Shown here: piece by piece, positions 17,955 to 27,042 of the stretch
Position numbering within the stretch: position 1 is the stretch's first letter
How the letters are laid out: every line of letters begins with the position of its first letter
Source of the DNA: Tritonibacter mobilis
Lineage (GTDB): Bacteria > Pseudomonadota > Alphaproteobacteria > Rhodobacterales > Rhodobacteraceae
Assembly (NCBI RefSeq): GCF_001681715.1
Contig: NZ_LNWY01000005.1
Location: 248,001 to 312,000, forward strand
Reading direction: 5' to 3'
Length of the DNA: 64,000 nucleotides
Program-made: the position numbers and the translations under genes
The notes under the pieces: model-generated
What the model saw: only the letters and a program-made list of their open reading frames with translations
The model's database searches: none
Told to the model about the DNA's origin: nothing

Positions 17955-17983
17955 CTTGCGGCGGACTGGCGATACTTCCATAT
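17955..17983 (+). promoter_or_regulatory. Candidate heat-shock (sigma-32/RpoH) promoter for hslV
   Basis: CTTG at 17955-17958 and CCATAT at 17978-17983, 19 bases apart, 27 bases before the hslV ATG. Alphaproteobacterial RpoH promoters use a CTTG -35 core and a C-rich CCATAT-type -10. hslVU is a classical heat-shock operon, so box and context agree. A similar pair with identical spacing precedes hrcA. Confidence 0.6.
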
Positions 17984-18009
17984 AGGTCAGCAAAGAAACG
18001 GAGGCTTTT

Positions 18010-18567
18010 ATGGCAGAGGATCAATTCCCCGGCTGGCACGGCACCACAATCATCGGCGTCCGCAAAGGGGACGAGGTTGTGGTTGCAGGTGACGGACAGG
18101 TGTCGCTGGGACAGACCGTGATTAAAGGCAGTGCGCGCAAGGTGCGCAGGCTATCGCCCGGCGGATATGATGTCGTGGCGGGTTTTGCCGGTTCAACCGC
18201 CGATGCCTTCACCCTGCTGGAGCGGCTCGAAGCCAAGCTGGAGGCAACTCCCGGACAGCTTCAGCGCGCAAGTGTGGAACTGGCCAAAGACTGGCGCACC
18301 GATAAATACCTGCAAAAGCTCGAGGCCATGCTGATCGTCACAGATGGCAAGGAGCTCTATGTCATCACTGGCGCAGGTGACGTGCTGGAGCCGGAACATG
18401 ACGTGGCTGCCATCGGGTCGGGCGGAAACTTCGCGCTGGCTGCGGCGCGGGGCATGATGGACAGCGACCGTGATGCAGAAACAGTGGCCCGTGACGCAAT
18501 GGCGATCGCCTCAGACATCTGCGTCTACACCAACGGCAACCTCACGGTGGAGCGTATCAGTAAATGA
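18010..18567 (+). CDS. hslV: ATP-dependent protease catalytic subunit HslV
   Basis: The proteolytic dodecamer subunit of the HslUV (ClpQY) protease; 185 residues. The nucleophile is Thr12: the sequence [12 protein letters not shown] shows the processing site after Gly11 and the double threonine. [14 protein letters not shown] and [14 protein letters not shown] are family-typical. ATG 18010 follows GGAGG. Its stop overlaps the next ORF (ATGA). The cognate ATPase hslU is one gene further along. Degrades unfolded and regulatory proteins in the cytoplasm. Confidence 0.97.
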   Translation: MAEDQFPGWHGTTIIGVRKGDEVVVAGDGQVSLGQTVIKGSARKVRRLSPGGYDVVAGFAGSTADAFTLLERLEAKLEATPGQLQRASVELAKDWRTDKYLQKLEAMLIVTDGKELYVITGAGDVLEPEHDVAAIGSGGNFALAAARGMMDSDRDAETVARDAMAIASDICVYTNGNLTVERISK

Positions 18568-19619
18568 TATCGCGCGATGATCTCAGGGCGGCTGTCGGCT
18601 CCGGGCTACTGTCCGAAGCACAGGCGGCGTCTTTGTCAGCACTCGCAGACAGCCGACGCGGTGCGCGCGAGGATCTTGCGCCGGGGGATGAGCCATTTGA
18701 GCTGTTCAAAGGCTTCAATGAGATCTTTATCGTCGTCGGCCTCGTGATCCTCGCGATGGGTTGGGTCGCGGTCAACACCGCCTCCATGCTCACTGAGATC
18801 GTCAATTATCGCACTCAGGCCACTTCGGCTGCTCTGTTTGGTGCGGTGATCCTTTGGGGACTTTCCGAATATTTTATTCGCCGCCGCCGCATGGTCGCCC
18901 CCGCCATCGCCCTGTCGGTGATGTTTGCCGGAAACGCCGCAACCGGGTTCATCGCACAATACGCCCAGCCCTTCATGATCGCGCAGGAGGATTATTCGTC
19001 CTTGCCGATGGCCCTAGGGCTTTCGACGCTGGCGCTTTTTGTATTTTGGGGCCGGTTTCGCGTGCCCTTTGCCATGGCGCTGATCGCGCTTGGCTTGTTC
19101 GCGGTTGCCCTAATCGTTGCAGCCGATCAATCCGGCGTTCCCACCGAGCTGGGTGATCTGTTCCTGCTGAGTGCCAATGGCCCGTTTGCATGGATCACAT
19201 TGGCGGTGGGCCTGTTGGTCTTTGCGGTCGCTATGGCCTTTGACCTCAGTGATCCCCACCGCGTGACCCGCCGTTCCGCCCAGGGCTTCTGGCTGCATGT
19301 GGTGGCGGCCCCCGCGCTGGTGAATACCATTGCGCTGTCGCTCCTTGAACGCGATCAAGGGGTGGTGCTTGCACTGGTTCTTGGCTTCTTCGCGCTCATT
19401 GCCATCGTGATTGACCGGCGGTCGTTTCTGATTACCGCCATCGGCTATATCGTAGCCCTGAGCACAACCGTCTTCGATAGCGAGGGCACCGGGATCAGTA
19501 TCCTGATGCTTGGTGTGGTTCTGGTGATCCTTGGTGCCTTCTGGGCCCGGATTCGCGCAGTGCTGCTCTCGCTCTTATCTGGTGTGCTGCCGCTTCATCG
19601 GCTGCCACCTTCTCACTGA
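18564..19619 (+). CDS. DUF2157-like multi-pass membrane protein inside the hslVU operon
   Basis: A 351-residue inner-membrane protein. A soluble N-terminal stretch of about 50 residues ([20 protein letters not shown]...) of the kind seen in DUF2157 proteins is followed by about nine hydrophobic segments to the end. It starts by ATGA overlap with hslV and ends 15 bases before hslU, so it is coupled to the protease genes in transcription and probably translation. No catalytic motif is visible. Whether it has any part in HslUV function is unknown; cotranscription under a heat-shock promoter suggests membrane stress, by inference only. Confidence 0.8.
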   Translation: MISRDDLRAAVGSGLLSEAQAASLSALADSRRGAREDLAPGDEPFELFKGFNEIFIVVGLVILAMGWVAVNTASMLTEIVNYRTQATSAALFGAVILWGLSEYFIRRRRMVAPAIALSVMFAGNAATGFIAQYAQPFMIAQEDYSSLPMALGLSTLALFVFWGRFRVPFAMALIALGLFAVALIVAADQSGVPTELGDLFLLSANGPFAWITLAVGLLVFAVAMAFDLSDPHRVTRRSAQGFWLHVVAAPALVNTIALSLLERDQGVVLALVLGFFALIAIVIDRRSFLITAIGYIVALSTTVFDSEGTGISILMLGVVLVILGAFWARIRAVLLSLLSGVLPLHRLPPSH

Positions 19620-19634
19620 CCTCAAGGGATAGAC

Positions 19635-20945
19635 ATGACTGATCTGACCCCCCGCGAAATCGTTTCCGAACTCGACCGGTTCATTATTGGCCAAAAGGAT
19701 GCCAAGCGCGCTGTCGCCGTAGCTCTGCGCAACCGCTGGCGGCGCAAACAGTTGCCGGATGATCTGCGCGACGAGGTGCATCCAAAGAACATCCTGATGA
19801 TCGGCCCCACCGGCGTCGGCAAAACCGAGATCTCGCGCCGTCTGGCCAAACTCGCCCGCGCACCTTTCATCAAGGTAGAGGCCACCAAGTTCACAGAGGT
19901 TGGATATGTCGGTCGCGACGTTGAGCAGATCGTGCGTGATCTGGTGGACACGGCCATCGTGCAGACCCGCGACCACATGCGTGAAGACGTGAAGGCTAAG
20001 GCGCATCAAGCTGCCGAAGACCGTGTCCTCGAAGCGATCGCAGGTAGCGACGCCCGCGAGAGCACGCTGGAGATGTTTCGCAAGAAACTCAAAGCGGGTG
20101 AGTTGGACGACACGGTGATTGAATTGGACATTGCCGATACTTCCAACCCAATGGGCGGTATGTTTGAAATTCCCGGTCAGCCGGGCGCAAACATGGGGAT
20201 GATGAATCTCGGCGATCTGTTTGGCAAAGCCATGAGCGGGCGCACCACGCGCAAAAAACTCACTGTATCAGAGAGTTATGATGTGCTTATCGGTGAAGAA
20301 GCCGACAAGCTCTTGGACGATGAAACCGTCAACAAAGCGGCCCTCGAAGCAGTTGAGCAGAACGGCATCGTCTTCCTTGATGAGATCGACAAAGTCTGCG
20401 CCCGTAGCGACGCACGCGGTGGCGATGTCAGCCGCGAGGGTGTGCAGCGTGACCTGTTGCCGCTGATCGAAGGCACCACCGTCAGCACCAAACATGGCCC
20501 GGTCAAAACCGACCACATCCTGTTTATTGCCTCCGGGGCGTTCCATATCGCGAAACCCTCGGATCTGCTGCCGGAACTGCAAGGCCGTCTGCCGATCCGT
20601 GTCAACCTGCGCGCCCTCAGCGAAGAGGATTTCGTGCGTATCCTGACCGAAACCGATAACGCGCTGACCCGTCAGTATGAGGCGCTTTTGGGAACGGAAA
20701 AGGTCAAAGTCACCTTCACCAAAGAGGGCATCCATGCGCTTGCCCAGATCGCAGCGGAGGTGAACCACACTATTGAGAACATAGGTGCACGGCGTCTTTA
20801 TACGGTGATGGAACGGGTCTTTGAGGAAATCTCCTTTGCCGCACCGGACCGTTCTGGTGAGGAAATCACCGTGGACGAGGCCTTTGTGAACAAGAACCTG
20901 GGCGAATTGACCAAGTCTACCGATCTCAGCCGCTACGTCCTCTGA
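19635..20945 (+). CDS. hslU: HslU ATPase subunit of HslUV protease
   Basis: An AAA+ unfoldase of 436 residues. Walker A is GPTGVGKTE (about 57-65), the pore-loop segment is [17 protein letters not shown], and Walker B is [12 protein letters not shown] (about 250). The I-domain lies between (about 110-230), and the C-terminal tail ends in LSRYVL, the type of hydrophobic tail that docks between HslV subunits. ATG 19635 is preceded by AAGGGAT. Unfolds and feeds substrates to HslV. Confidence 0.97.
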   Translation: MTDLTPREIVSELDRFIIGQKDAKRAVAVALRNRWRRKQLPDDLRDEVHPKNILMIGPTGVGKTEISRRLAKLARAPFIKVEATKFTEVGYVGRDVEQIVRDLVDTAIVQTRDHMREDVKAKAHQAAEDRVLEAIAGSDARESTLEMFRKKLKAGELDDTVIELDIADTSNPMGGMFEIPGQPGANMGMMNLGDLFGKAMSGRTTRKKLTVSESYDVLIGEEADKLLDDETVNKAALEAVEQNGIVFLDEIDKVCARSDARGGDVSREGVQRDLLPLIEGTTVSTKHGPVKTDHILFIASGAFHIAKPSDLLPELQGRLPIRVNLRALSEEDFVRILTETDNALTRQYEALLGTEKVKVTFTKEGIHALAQIAAEVNHTIENIGARRLYTVMERVFEEISFAAPDRSGEEITVDEAFVNKNLGELTKSTDLSRYVL

Positions 20946-21046
20946 CGAATATCGCTATCGGTGGCTAGACCTTTGCGCATCATTCGCTACCTTGCCCGAG
21001 ACTGGTTCCGGGTGGGGTCGGCGTTTGATGGGCGAGGGGTCATGAC

Positions 21047-22168
21047 ATGAAAAAAAGCGTGCTGGCGCTTTGCGTCTCGCTCTTGCTCGCGGCCTGTGCT
21101 GATCGCGATCTGATGCCCATTGTGCCAGAGGCGGTGAACATCGGCACGCCTTATACGGTTTTCTCTACCACCACCCGAGAACAAGAAGCAGATGGCACCT
21201 TTGGGTTTCGTCGGTCTGAGGAACTCAGGATGGTGGAAATGACCGTCACCATCCCCCCAAGCCACAGCCCGGGAGAGCTCTCTTACCGGTACAAAAACCC
21301 AGATCCGCGTAAAAACTTCACCATTGCTCAGGAGCTCCCCGTCGATAGCGTCAGTGACCTGCGCGCACGGTTTCTGCGTGAGCAACGCGAGAACAACTGG
21401 CCCTTGCGTGAGGTGACGATCTTTGTGCATGGCTACAACAGCACCCATCCGGAAACGGCTTATCGCGCCGCGCAAATGGCCCATGATGTAAAGCTACCCG
21501 GATCATTGGTGATGTATTCTTGGCCCAGCCGTGGACGCGCCTTTGGTTATGCCTATGACATCGACAGTATGCTTTTTGCTCGGGACGGGCTGGAAGAAAC
21601 CGTGCGCCGGGTGAAACAGGCCGGTGCTGAGCGTATCATCCTCGTGGCGCATTCCATGGGGACGGCGCTCGCAATGGAAATGCTCCGGCAAGCCGATTTG
21701 CGCAACCCCGGTTGGGCTGCGCGCACATTGAACGGTGGGGTGATCCTCATTTCGCCCGATCTGGATGTGGATGTGTTTGACAGTCAGATGATGGATCTCA
21801 AACGCGTACCGCAACCCTTTGCGGTGATGGTTTCGGAGAAGGACCGCATTCTCAATATTTCTGGTCGCCTGCGTGGCACCAGTCAGGGCGAGCGACTAGG
21901 TAACATCAAATCAGCCGACCGGCTTGAGAGATGGCCAATCGAAGTGATCGACCTGACCGCATTCAACGCCGATGCCGCGTCGGGGCATTTCGTGGCGGCA
22001 ACATCTCCTAGTTTGCTGGCTGTTTTACGATCCGCCAGCAATGTCAGCAGGGTGTTTGGCCCCGTCGACCCCAGCTTATTACAGCAAATCCTGCCGCAAT
22101 CTCAGACGATTACCAATGAACATGGAAAGCTGATGCTAGAGCGGCAACAGCGCCGGGAAGAGCGCTAA
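21047..22168 (+). CDS. Lipoprotein with alpha/beta-hydrolase domain (DUF900)
   Basis: A 373-residue protein. A lipoprotein signal peptide ends in the lipobox LLAAC (Cys17), so it is membrane-anchored and exported. The hydrolase core shows FVHGYNSTHPET (oxyanion-hole region), the nucleophile elbow VAHSMGTAL (Ser about 202), and a late histidine in ASGHFVAA. This is the DUF900 type, related to esterases and lipases. Substrate unknown. It stands alone after hslU and converges with the Smr gene, 8 bases apart. Confidence 0.85.
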   Translation: MKKSVLALCVSLLLAACADRDLMPIVPEAVNIGTPYTVFSTTTREQEADGTFGFRRSEELRMVEMTVTIPPSHSPGELSYRYKNPDPRKNFTIAQELPVDSVSDLRARFLREQRENNWPLREVTIFVHGYNSTHPETAYRAAQMAHDVKLPGSLVMYSWPSRGRAFGYAYDIDSMLFARDGLEETVRRVKQAGAERIILVAHSMGTALAMEMLRQADLRNPGWAARTLNGGVILISPDLDVDVFDSQMMDLKRVPQPFAVMVSEKDRILNISGRLRGTSQGERLGNIKSADRLERWPIEVIDLTAFNADAASGHFVAATSPSLLAVLRSASNVSRVFGPVDPSLLQQILPQSQTITNEHGKLMLERQQRREER

Positions 22169-22176
22169 GCTAACCC

Positions 22177-22785
22177 TTAGCGGATACGGCGCAGATAGAC
22201 GTAATAGGCCCCTTCGCCGCCGTGGCTGATGTGGGCAGGCGTCACCTGCAATACCGCCTGTGCCAGTGGCTGCAGAGCGAGCCATTGGGGAACCTGATGA
22301 CGTAACACGCCCCGCGGTACCGGCATCGGTCCCGGCTCATCACGATCTTTGCCCTTGCCGGTAATCACAAGAACCAGCCGTTTGTTGGACGCCTGCGCTG
22401 ACAGAATAAAACGGGTCAGCGCCCCATGCGCGGACTCCATTCGCATCCCGTGAAGGTCCAGTTTCCCCTCAGGTTTGAGCTTTCCGCGCTTCATCCGACG
22501 AAAGGCTTTTTCGTCCATCCGCAATGGATCGCTGGCAAGTTTACGTGAGGGCGAGGCCTTTAAATCATGTCCGGGCAGTTTTCCACGGGCCTTACTGCCG
22601 ACCTCGAAATGAGGCAGCGACGCCGGGGCTGCACGATGCGGTTTCGGCTTTGGCTTTGGCTTTGAGGCAGGGGGATCGGCATGATCCCCGCCTTTTTTCT
22701 CGCGGCCAGCGTGCAAGCGCTCCGCGTGCTTTACGACCTTCTGCCAGAGGTCGATTTCATCATCTGTCAGTTTGCGCCGGGTCAT
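22177..22785 (-). CDS. Smr-domain protein
   Basis: A 202-residue protein with a C-terminal Smr (MutS2-related) nuclease-like domain, about 105-200: LDLHGMRMESAHGAL, VLVITGKGKD and ISHGGEGAYYVYLRR. Stand-alone alphaproteobacterial Smr proteins of this size are common; some Smr domains cut DNA or RNA, but activity here is unproven. The N-terminal third is basic and low in complexity, with a KPKPKPKP run encoded by a GGCTTT-type microrepeat. Its start overlaps the mltA stop by one base (TAATG), so it is coupled to mltA. Confidence 0.9.
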   Translation of the reverse strand: MTRRKLTDDEIDLWQKVVKHAERLHAGREKKGGDHADPPASKPKPKPKPHRAAPASLPHFEVGSKARGKLPGHDLKASPSRKLASDPLRMDEKAFRRMKRGKLKPEGKLDLHGMRMESAHGALTRFILSAQASNKRLVLVITGKGKDRDEPGPMPVPRGVLRHQVPQWLALQPLAQAVLQVTPAHISHGGEGAYYVYLRRIR

Positions 22786-23843
22786 TATAGATCGTCCGGC
22801 AACATGGCATAGGCGCGCTGGATCGGCATCAAGACCAGCATCCGTCCGGGATCGCGCAGTTGCCCGGCCTTGCGCCCAGCCTCATCGCCAGCGCCAAAGA
22901 AAATATCAGCGCGTTGCGACCCCTTGATGGCAGAGCCAGTATCCTGAGCGATCATAAGTCGCCGCAACTTCGACTGACCGTTCTTTTCAACCCATACCGG
23001 TGCGCCAAGCGGCGTGAACGCCGGGTCAATCGCAATCGAGCGCATCGGCGTTATTGAACGGTTCATAGCCCCCAAAGGTCCACGGTTCGCAGGTACTTTG
23101 CGGACCTCCCGGAAGAACACGTATGAAGGATTGTGCATCAAAAGCTCTCGCCCTGGACCCGGATTGCGCCGGACCCAATTCTGGATCACCTGCGCACTCA
23201 CCTGATGCAGGTTATAGATCCCTCGGCGCACCAATTCCTGTCCAATAGAACGATAGGGGTGCCCGTTTGCCCCGCCATACCCGATCCGAATGGTCGATCC
23301 GTCTTCCATCTTAATGCGGCCAGATCCCTGAATTTGTAGGAAAAACAGCTCCACTGGATCGTCAACCCAGGCGATTTCCAAGCCCCTGCCTTCCATCACA
23401 CCAGAGGTAAGGATATCGCGCCGCGTGAGCCACAATGACGTCTGGCGCGCCTCTGGCGGCATTCGATAAACCGGATACTGATAGCGCCCCCCGCGATATC
23501 GCGCGCCGCGAAGTTCAGGTTCAAAATATCCGGTGAACAGACCAGCCTTACCGTCCTCGATCAAAACCGGGCGGAAAAACAGTTCAAAAAACGCACGCGC
23601 GCCACTGTCATCAGCGTTTTTGGCCATGGCACAGAGCGACTTCCAGTCGGCTCCATCCATGTCCATGCAGGTTTCCCTAAAAACGCGAAGGGCCTCGACA
23701 TGGTTGTCGAGGTCCCAATCAGAGAGTTCGCTGAACTCCAGAATACGAAGGGACGGACCCGTCTCGGCTCGCGCACCGGCGCCGGAACATAAGGCTGCGA
23801 TCAGAAAAACCGCGCCAAGTCCACGCCGGAGCGCCCCCGTCAT
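22785..23843 (-). CDS. mltA: Membrane-bound lytic murein transglycosylase A
   Basis: A 352-residue exported transglycosylase that cleaves peptidoglycan glycan strands to 1,6-anhydromuropeptides. Signal peptide about 1-26 (GAVFLIAALCSGAGARAE); no lipobox cysteine in the usual position, so it may be soluble in the periplasm. Family segments: FTGYFEPELRGAR, FFLQIQGSGRI, and RRLMIAQDTGSAIKGSQRAD with the catalytic Asp. The start overlaps the stop of the Tim44-like gene. The position in an operon with a Tim44-like protein and Smr is typical of this family of bacteria. Confidence 0.94.
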   Translation of the reverse strand: MTGALRRGLGAVFLIAALCSGAGARAETGPSLRILEFSELSDWDLDNHVEALRVFRETCMDMDGADWKSLCAMAKNADDSGARAFFELFFRPVLIEDGKAGLFTGYFEPELRGARYRGGRYQYPVYRMPPEARQTSLWLTRRDILTSGVMEGRGLEIAWVDDPVELFFLQIQGSGRIKMEDGSTIRIGYGGANGHPYRSIGQELVRRGIYNLHQVSAQVIQNWVRRNPGPGRELLMHNPSYVFFREVRKVPANRGPLGAMNRSITPMRSIAIDPAFTPLGAPVWVEKNGQSKLRRLMIAQDTGSAIKGSQRADIFFGAGDEAGRKAGQLRDPGRMLVLMPIQRAYAMLPDDL

Positions 23844-24496
23844 GCGTCCGTTGCCACCAGCAGCCAGTTCGGATCACCCGTGCCCATCTGACGCGAGAAG
23901 GTCCAAGTGTCCTTCTGGCGTTTGACAGCTTTGGGATCACCTTCGACAATTTCACCAGCGCGGTTGCGCACCGCAGATGTCAGCTCACCCACAAAACGCA
24001 CGGTTACTTCGGCCGTGGAGGTGGCAGCATCGAAGGTTGCATCAACGATGGTAGTCTCACGCACGCCGATAAACTCAGCCTCAATGGTCAATCCCTGATC
24101 TTCACGGGCAGAAACTGCATCGACAAAGCTCTGGAAAATCTCTTCGGAGATGAAGGGCTGAATTCCGTCGAGTTCGCCGGTTTCAAAGCCCATCAGGATC
24201 ATCTCATAAGCGCCGCGGGCACCTTGAACAAATTCCGCCACCTGAAAGGAGGAATCCGCGCGTTTCATATCGCTCAACGCTTGCGCTTGCGGGCTGCCTT
24301 CATCGACGTAGGCAACAATGTCATCGTCGGGGCTGCCTTCGATCACTTCAAATTTGCGCTGCGGCGCAGGGGCTTCATTGTTCGCGAGTGGGGGCTTTTC
24401 AAACCCTTCACGTGTGCCCAGAACGCTTTTCAGGCGCAGGATCAGAAAAACCGCGATGCCAGCAAGGACCAAAAGCTCAATCAAGGGCGACTCCAT
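23840..24496 (-). CDS. Tim44-like (TimA) domain protein
   Basis: A 218-residue protein with one N-terminal membrane helix (PLIELLVLAGIAVFLILRL, about 3-21), a variable linker, and a C-terminal Tim44-like domain (about 75-218; FVQGARGAYEMILMGFETGE, TWTFSRQMGTGDPNWLL). Bacterial Tim44-like proteins are thought to assist membrane-associated protein assembly, as the mitochondrial relative does in import; the function here is inferred. ATG 24496 has GAGG upstream; the six-codon longer frame is not needed. It is the first gene of the minus-strand operon with mltA and Smr, divergent from fxsA. Confidence 0.88.
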   Translation of the reverse strand: MESPLIELLVLAGIAVFLILRLKSVLGTREGFEKPPLANNEAPAPQRKFEVIEGSPDDDIVAYVDEGSPQAQALSDMKRADSSFQVAEFVQGARGAYEMILMGFETGELDGIQPFISEEIFQSFVDAVSAREDQGLTIEAEFIGVRETTIVDATFDAATSTAEVTVRFVGELTSAVRNRAGEIVEGDPKAVKRQKDTWTFSRQMGTGDPNWLLVATDA

Positions 24497-24610
24497 TTGT
24501 ACCTCATCGTCCAACAGGACCTGTCGATTTGAAACCGACGTGTTCTGCTCTTATGTAGGTGACAGGCGGGACCAAGTCCACCGTTCTGCCCTAAGGAGAG
24601 GACGCCTATC

Positions 24611-25108
24611 ATGCCACTTTTTCTGGCTTTTCTGCTGGTACCAATCATTGAAATCGCCCTGTTCATACAAGTCGGCGGTCTGATTGGCCTGTGGCCAACA
24701 CTTGGTATCGTGATTTTGACCGCAGTTTTGGGCACTTGGCTGGTCAGAACACAGGGTCAGATGGCCCTTGGACAGCTGCGTGGCTCGTTTGAACATCTGT
24801 CCGATCCAACAGAACCACTGGCTCATGGTGCAATGATCTTGCTTGCCGGTGCGCTCCTACTGACACCCGGATTTTTTACGGATGCTTTCGGTTTTCTGCT
24901 GTTGGTACCCGGATTTCGCACACGGGCCTTTGCTTATCTGAAGTCAAAAGTAACCGTCGCGTCGTTTCAGATGGGGCCCAATCCACGTCAACAGCCTCCA
25001 CGCCGACATGGTGATCCGCGCGGCGATGTGATTGACGGTGATTACGAGGATGTCACACCACGCCCGCGCCGGGATGAGCCTTCGGGTTGGGTAGAAGGCC
25101 CGAAATAA
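24611..25108 (+). CDS. fxsA: FxsA-family membrane protein
   Basis: A 165-residue inner-membrane protein. The FxsA core is at about 1-120: PLFLAFLLVPIIEIALFI, then GLWPTLGIVILTAVLGTWL and LLLTPGFFTDAFGFLLLVP, all highly characteristic. In E. coli, overproduction of FxsA relieves F-exclusion of phage T7; its normal role is unclear. The C-terminal tail is hydrophilic and variable. AAGGAGAGG precedes the ATG. Upstream of secB on the same strand with a 64-base gap. Confidence 0.92.
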   Translation: MPLFLAFLLVPIIEIALFIQVGGLIGLWPTLGIVILTAVLGTWLVRTQGQMALGQLRGSFEHLSDPTEPLAHGAMILLAGALLLTPGFFTDAFGFLLLVPGFRTRAFAYLKSKVTVASFQMGPNPRQQPPRRHGDPRGDVIDGDYEDVTPRPRRDEPSGWVEGPK

Positions 25109-25172
25109 GACTTTGAGCATGGCTCCCCAAGCTGTTAAGCACGCTGCGACACGTTAAATTCAGGAGATTTCC

Positions 25173-25664
25173 ATGGCCGAAAATGGCGCAGCCGAAGGCA
25201 CAGGTCAGCCGCAAGTCCAGATGAACATCCTCGGACAATTCATTCGCGATCTGTCCTTTGAGAATGTCATGGCGCAAAAAGGCGTTGGTGGCGAAGTTCA
25301 ACCGGACGTGAACGTTCAGGTTGCTCTCGATGCCAAGAAGCGCAGCACCGAAAACCAGTATGAAGTCATCACCAAGCTGACGATCGAGTCCAAGAACAAA
25401 GCCGGTGGCGAAGTTCTGTTTGTGCTTGAGCTGGAATATGTTGGTATCTTCAACATCTCTGGTGTCCCAGAAGATCAGCTGCACCCGTTCTTGCTGATCG
25501 AATGCCCGCGCATGCTGTTCCCGTTCCTGCGTCGCATCGTCTCTGACATCAGCCGCGACGGTGGCTTCCCGCCGCTGAACCTCGACAACATCGATTTTGT
25601 TGCGATTTACCGCAATGAACTCGCTCGTCGTCAGGCGGAAGCACCCACCGAGACCCCGAACTGA
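25173..25664 (+). CDS. secB: Protein-export chaperone SecB
   Basis: A 163-residue chaperone that holds preproteins unfolded and hands them to SecA. Family blocks: LGQFIRDLSFENVMAQ, LELEYVGIFNISGVPEDQ, LLIECPRMLFPFLRRIVSDI and the SRDGGFPPLNLDNIDF segment near the C-terminus. Start ATG 25173 has CAGGAG. The SecB/dnaQ convergent pair next to coaE-aroE-maf is a conserved alphaproteobacterial arrangement close to oriC. Confidence 0.97.
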   Translation: MAENGAAEGTGQPQVQMNILGQFIRDLSFENVMAQKGVGGEVQPDVNVQVALDAKKRSTENQYEVITKLTIESKNKAGGEVLFVLELEYVGIFNISGVPEDQLHPFLLIECPRMLFPFLRRIVSDISRDGGFPPLNLDNIDFVAIYRNELARRQAEAPTETPN

Positions 25665-25694
25665 TCCTAAGCGTTCAGTATCGGTGAAATTCAG

Positions 25695-25725
25695 GCGCTG
25701 CGACCACGGGTCGCGGCGCTTTTGT
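25695..25725 (+). terminator. Terminator after secB
   Basis: GCGCTGCGACC (25695-25705) pairs with GGTCGCGGCGC (25709-25719) with one mismatch, followed by TTTTGTT. It lies 30 bases after the secB stop and ends at the convergent dnaQ gene. Confidence 0.8.
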
Positions 25726-26456
25726 TATTCGGACCCTGCGTTCCACAGCGCCTCAGCACCGAGTTTGGCCACAAATTCCTCATGCGCCGTTTTTTCCTCA
25801 GATGTCAGCCGGGAGGGCAGGGGCGTGGCACGCGGGCTAGGGCGCCAGTTGGTATCGGCGGCATTTTGTCCGCTGCCAGACTGTGTCGAGAGACCAAAAT
25901 CCGGCTGCCGACCCCCGATCAGCTCAAGATACACATCCGCAAGGATTTCAGAGTCGAGAAGCGCGCCGTGTAACGTCCGGTTCGAGTTGTCGATGCTGAA
26001 GCGACGACACAGCGCATCCAGCGTCGCAGGTGAACCGGGAAACCGTTTTCGGGCCATCGCCAGTGTATCAATCGCCTGTTCCATCGGCAGTTGCCGCAGG
26101 TTCATCCACCCCAGTTCCGCGTTCAGAAACTTCATATCGAAGCTGGCATTGTGGATGACCATCTTGGAATCGCGTACGAAATCCAAAAAAGCCTGCCCGA
26201 CCTCGGCAAACAGCGGCTTGTCCTTCAGCGTGACCTGACCAGGCGCAGCAGGCTGCGGCGGCTCCAACAGGTCAGGACCGATCCCATGCACGCCAAACGC
26301 CTCATGCGGCATCGACCGCTGTGGGTTGATGTAGACATGAAAGGTCTCGCCCGTAGGCATATGGTTGAGCAGTTCAACCGCGCCGATTTCGACGATGCGA
26401 TCACCGGAGAAAGGATCAAAGCCGGTGGTTTCCGTATCGAGTACGATTTCACGCAT
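25725..26456 (-). CDS. dnaQ: DNA polymerase III epsilon subunit (3'-5' proofreading exonuclease)
   Basis: A 243-residue DEDDh exonuclease. Exo I is LDTETTGFD (Asp7, Glu9); Exo II is IHNASFDMKFLN; Exo III carries HGALLDSEILADVYLEL with the catalytic His and Asp. The C-terminal tail, which in the family binds the alpha subunit, is proline/serine rich. Odd: between the conserved VHGIGPDLL and KPLFAEV there is a proline-rich stretch of about 12 residues (around 65-76, EPPQPAAPGQVT) where the family normally has a direct junction. It overlaps coaE by 8 bases in a four-gene operon with aroE and maf. Confidence 0.95.
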   Translation of the reverse strand: MREIVLDTETTGFDPFSGDRIVEIGAVELLNHMPTGETFHVYINPQRSMPHEAFGVHGIGPDLLEPPQPAAPGQVTLKDKPLFAEVGQAFLDFVRDSKMVIHNASFDMKFLNAELGWMNLRQLPMEQAIDTLAMARKRFPGSPATLDALCRRFSIDNSNRTLHGALLDSEILADVYLELIGGRQPDFGLSTQSGSGQNAADTNWRPSPRATPLPSRLTSEEKTAHEEFVAKLGAEALWNAGSE

Positions 26457-27042
26457 GCGGCATTCTCCGTCTGATGTCTTCGATCACTTGCGTAACTTGT
26501 GCACGGGCATGATCGAGTGTGTCGGTCTCGATCCTATAGTCACTCCGCGCGAGCTTGTCTGCGATTGGCATTTGCTTTGCAAGGATTTGCTCAAACTGGT
26601 CCGTGGTCATAGTACCCCGCGCAAGCACGCGCTCTCGCTGGATCTCGGGGGGGACATGGACGCAGGCGACGGCATCCATCTCAACTTCTGCCCCGGTTTC
26701 AAACAGGAGAGGAATATCGAAGATCAGGATGTCTTCACGAGATTCAGCACGAAAACTCTTGCGGTCCGCCTGTACCAGCGGATGGACGATTTCTTCTATC
26801 GTTTTTAGAACAGCGTCGTCGTTTGAAATCAGCTCTTTCAGGACGGTGCGATCTACAGATCCAGACATGGTGGCCTGCGGAAAGGCTGCGCCAATTGGCT
26901 CAACAGCGGCGCCGCCTCGATCATACAGACGGTGAACAGCGGCGTCCGCATCCCAAACCGCACACCCCGCCTCTGCAAAGAGGGCGGCGGTGGTCGATTT
27001 TCCCATGCCAATTGAACCCGTAAGACCGAGAGAAAAACTCAT
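26449..27042 (-). CDS. coaE: Dephospho-CoA kinase
   Basis: The last step of coenzyme A synthesis, phosphorylating the 3'-hydroxyl of dephospho-CoA. 197 residues with P-loop GLTGSIGMGKST near the N-terminus, the acceptor region VWDADAAVHRLY, and the lid/core segment ILIFDIPLLFETG. ATG 27042 overlaps the aroE stop (ATGA); an adjacent GTG at 27045 is an equally close alternative. Part of the dnaQ-coaE-aroE-maf operon running away from oriC. Confidence 0.95.
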   Translation of the reverse strand: MSFSLGLTGSIGMGKSTTAALFAEAGCAVWDADAAVHRLYDRGGAAVEPIGAAFPQATMSGSVDRTVLKELISNDDAVLKTIEEIVHPLVQADRKSFRAESREDILIFDIPLLFETGAEVEMDAVACVHVPPEIQRERVLARGTMTTDQFEQILAKQMPIADKLARSDYRIETDTLDHARAQVTQVIEDIRRRMPHA

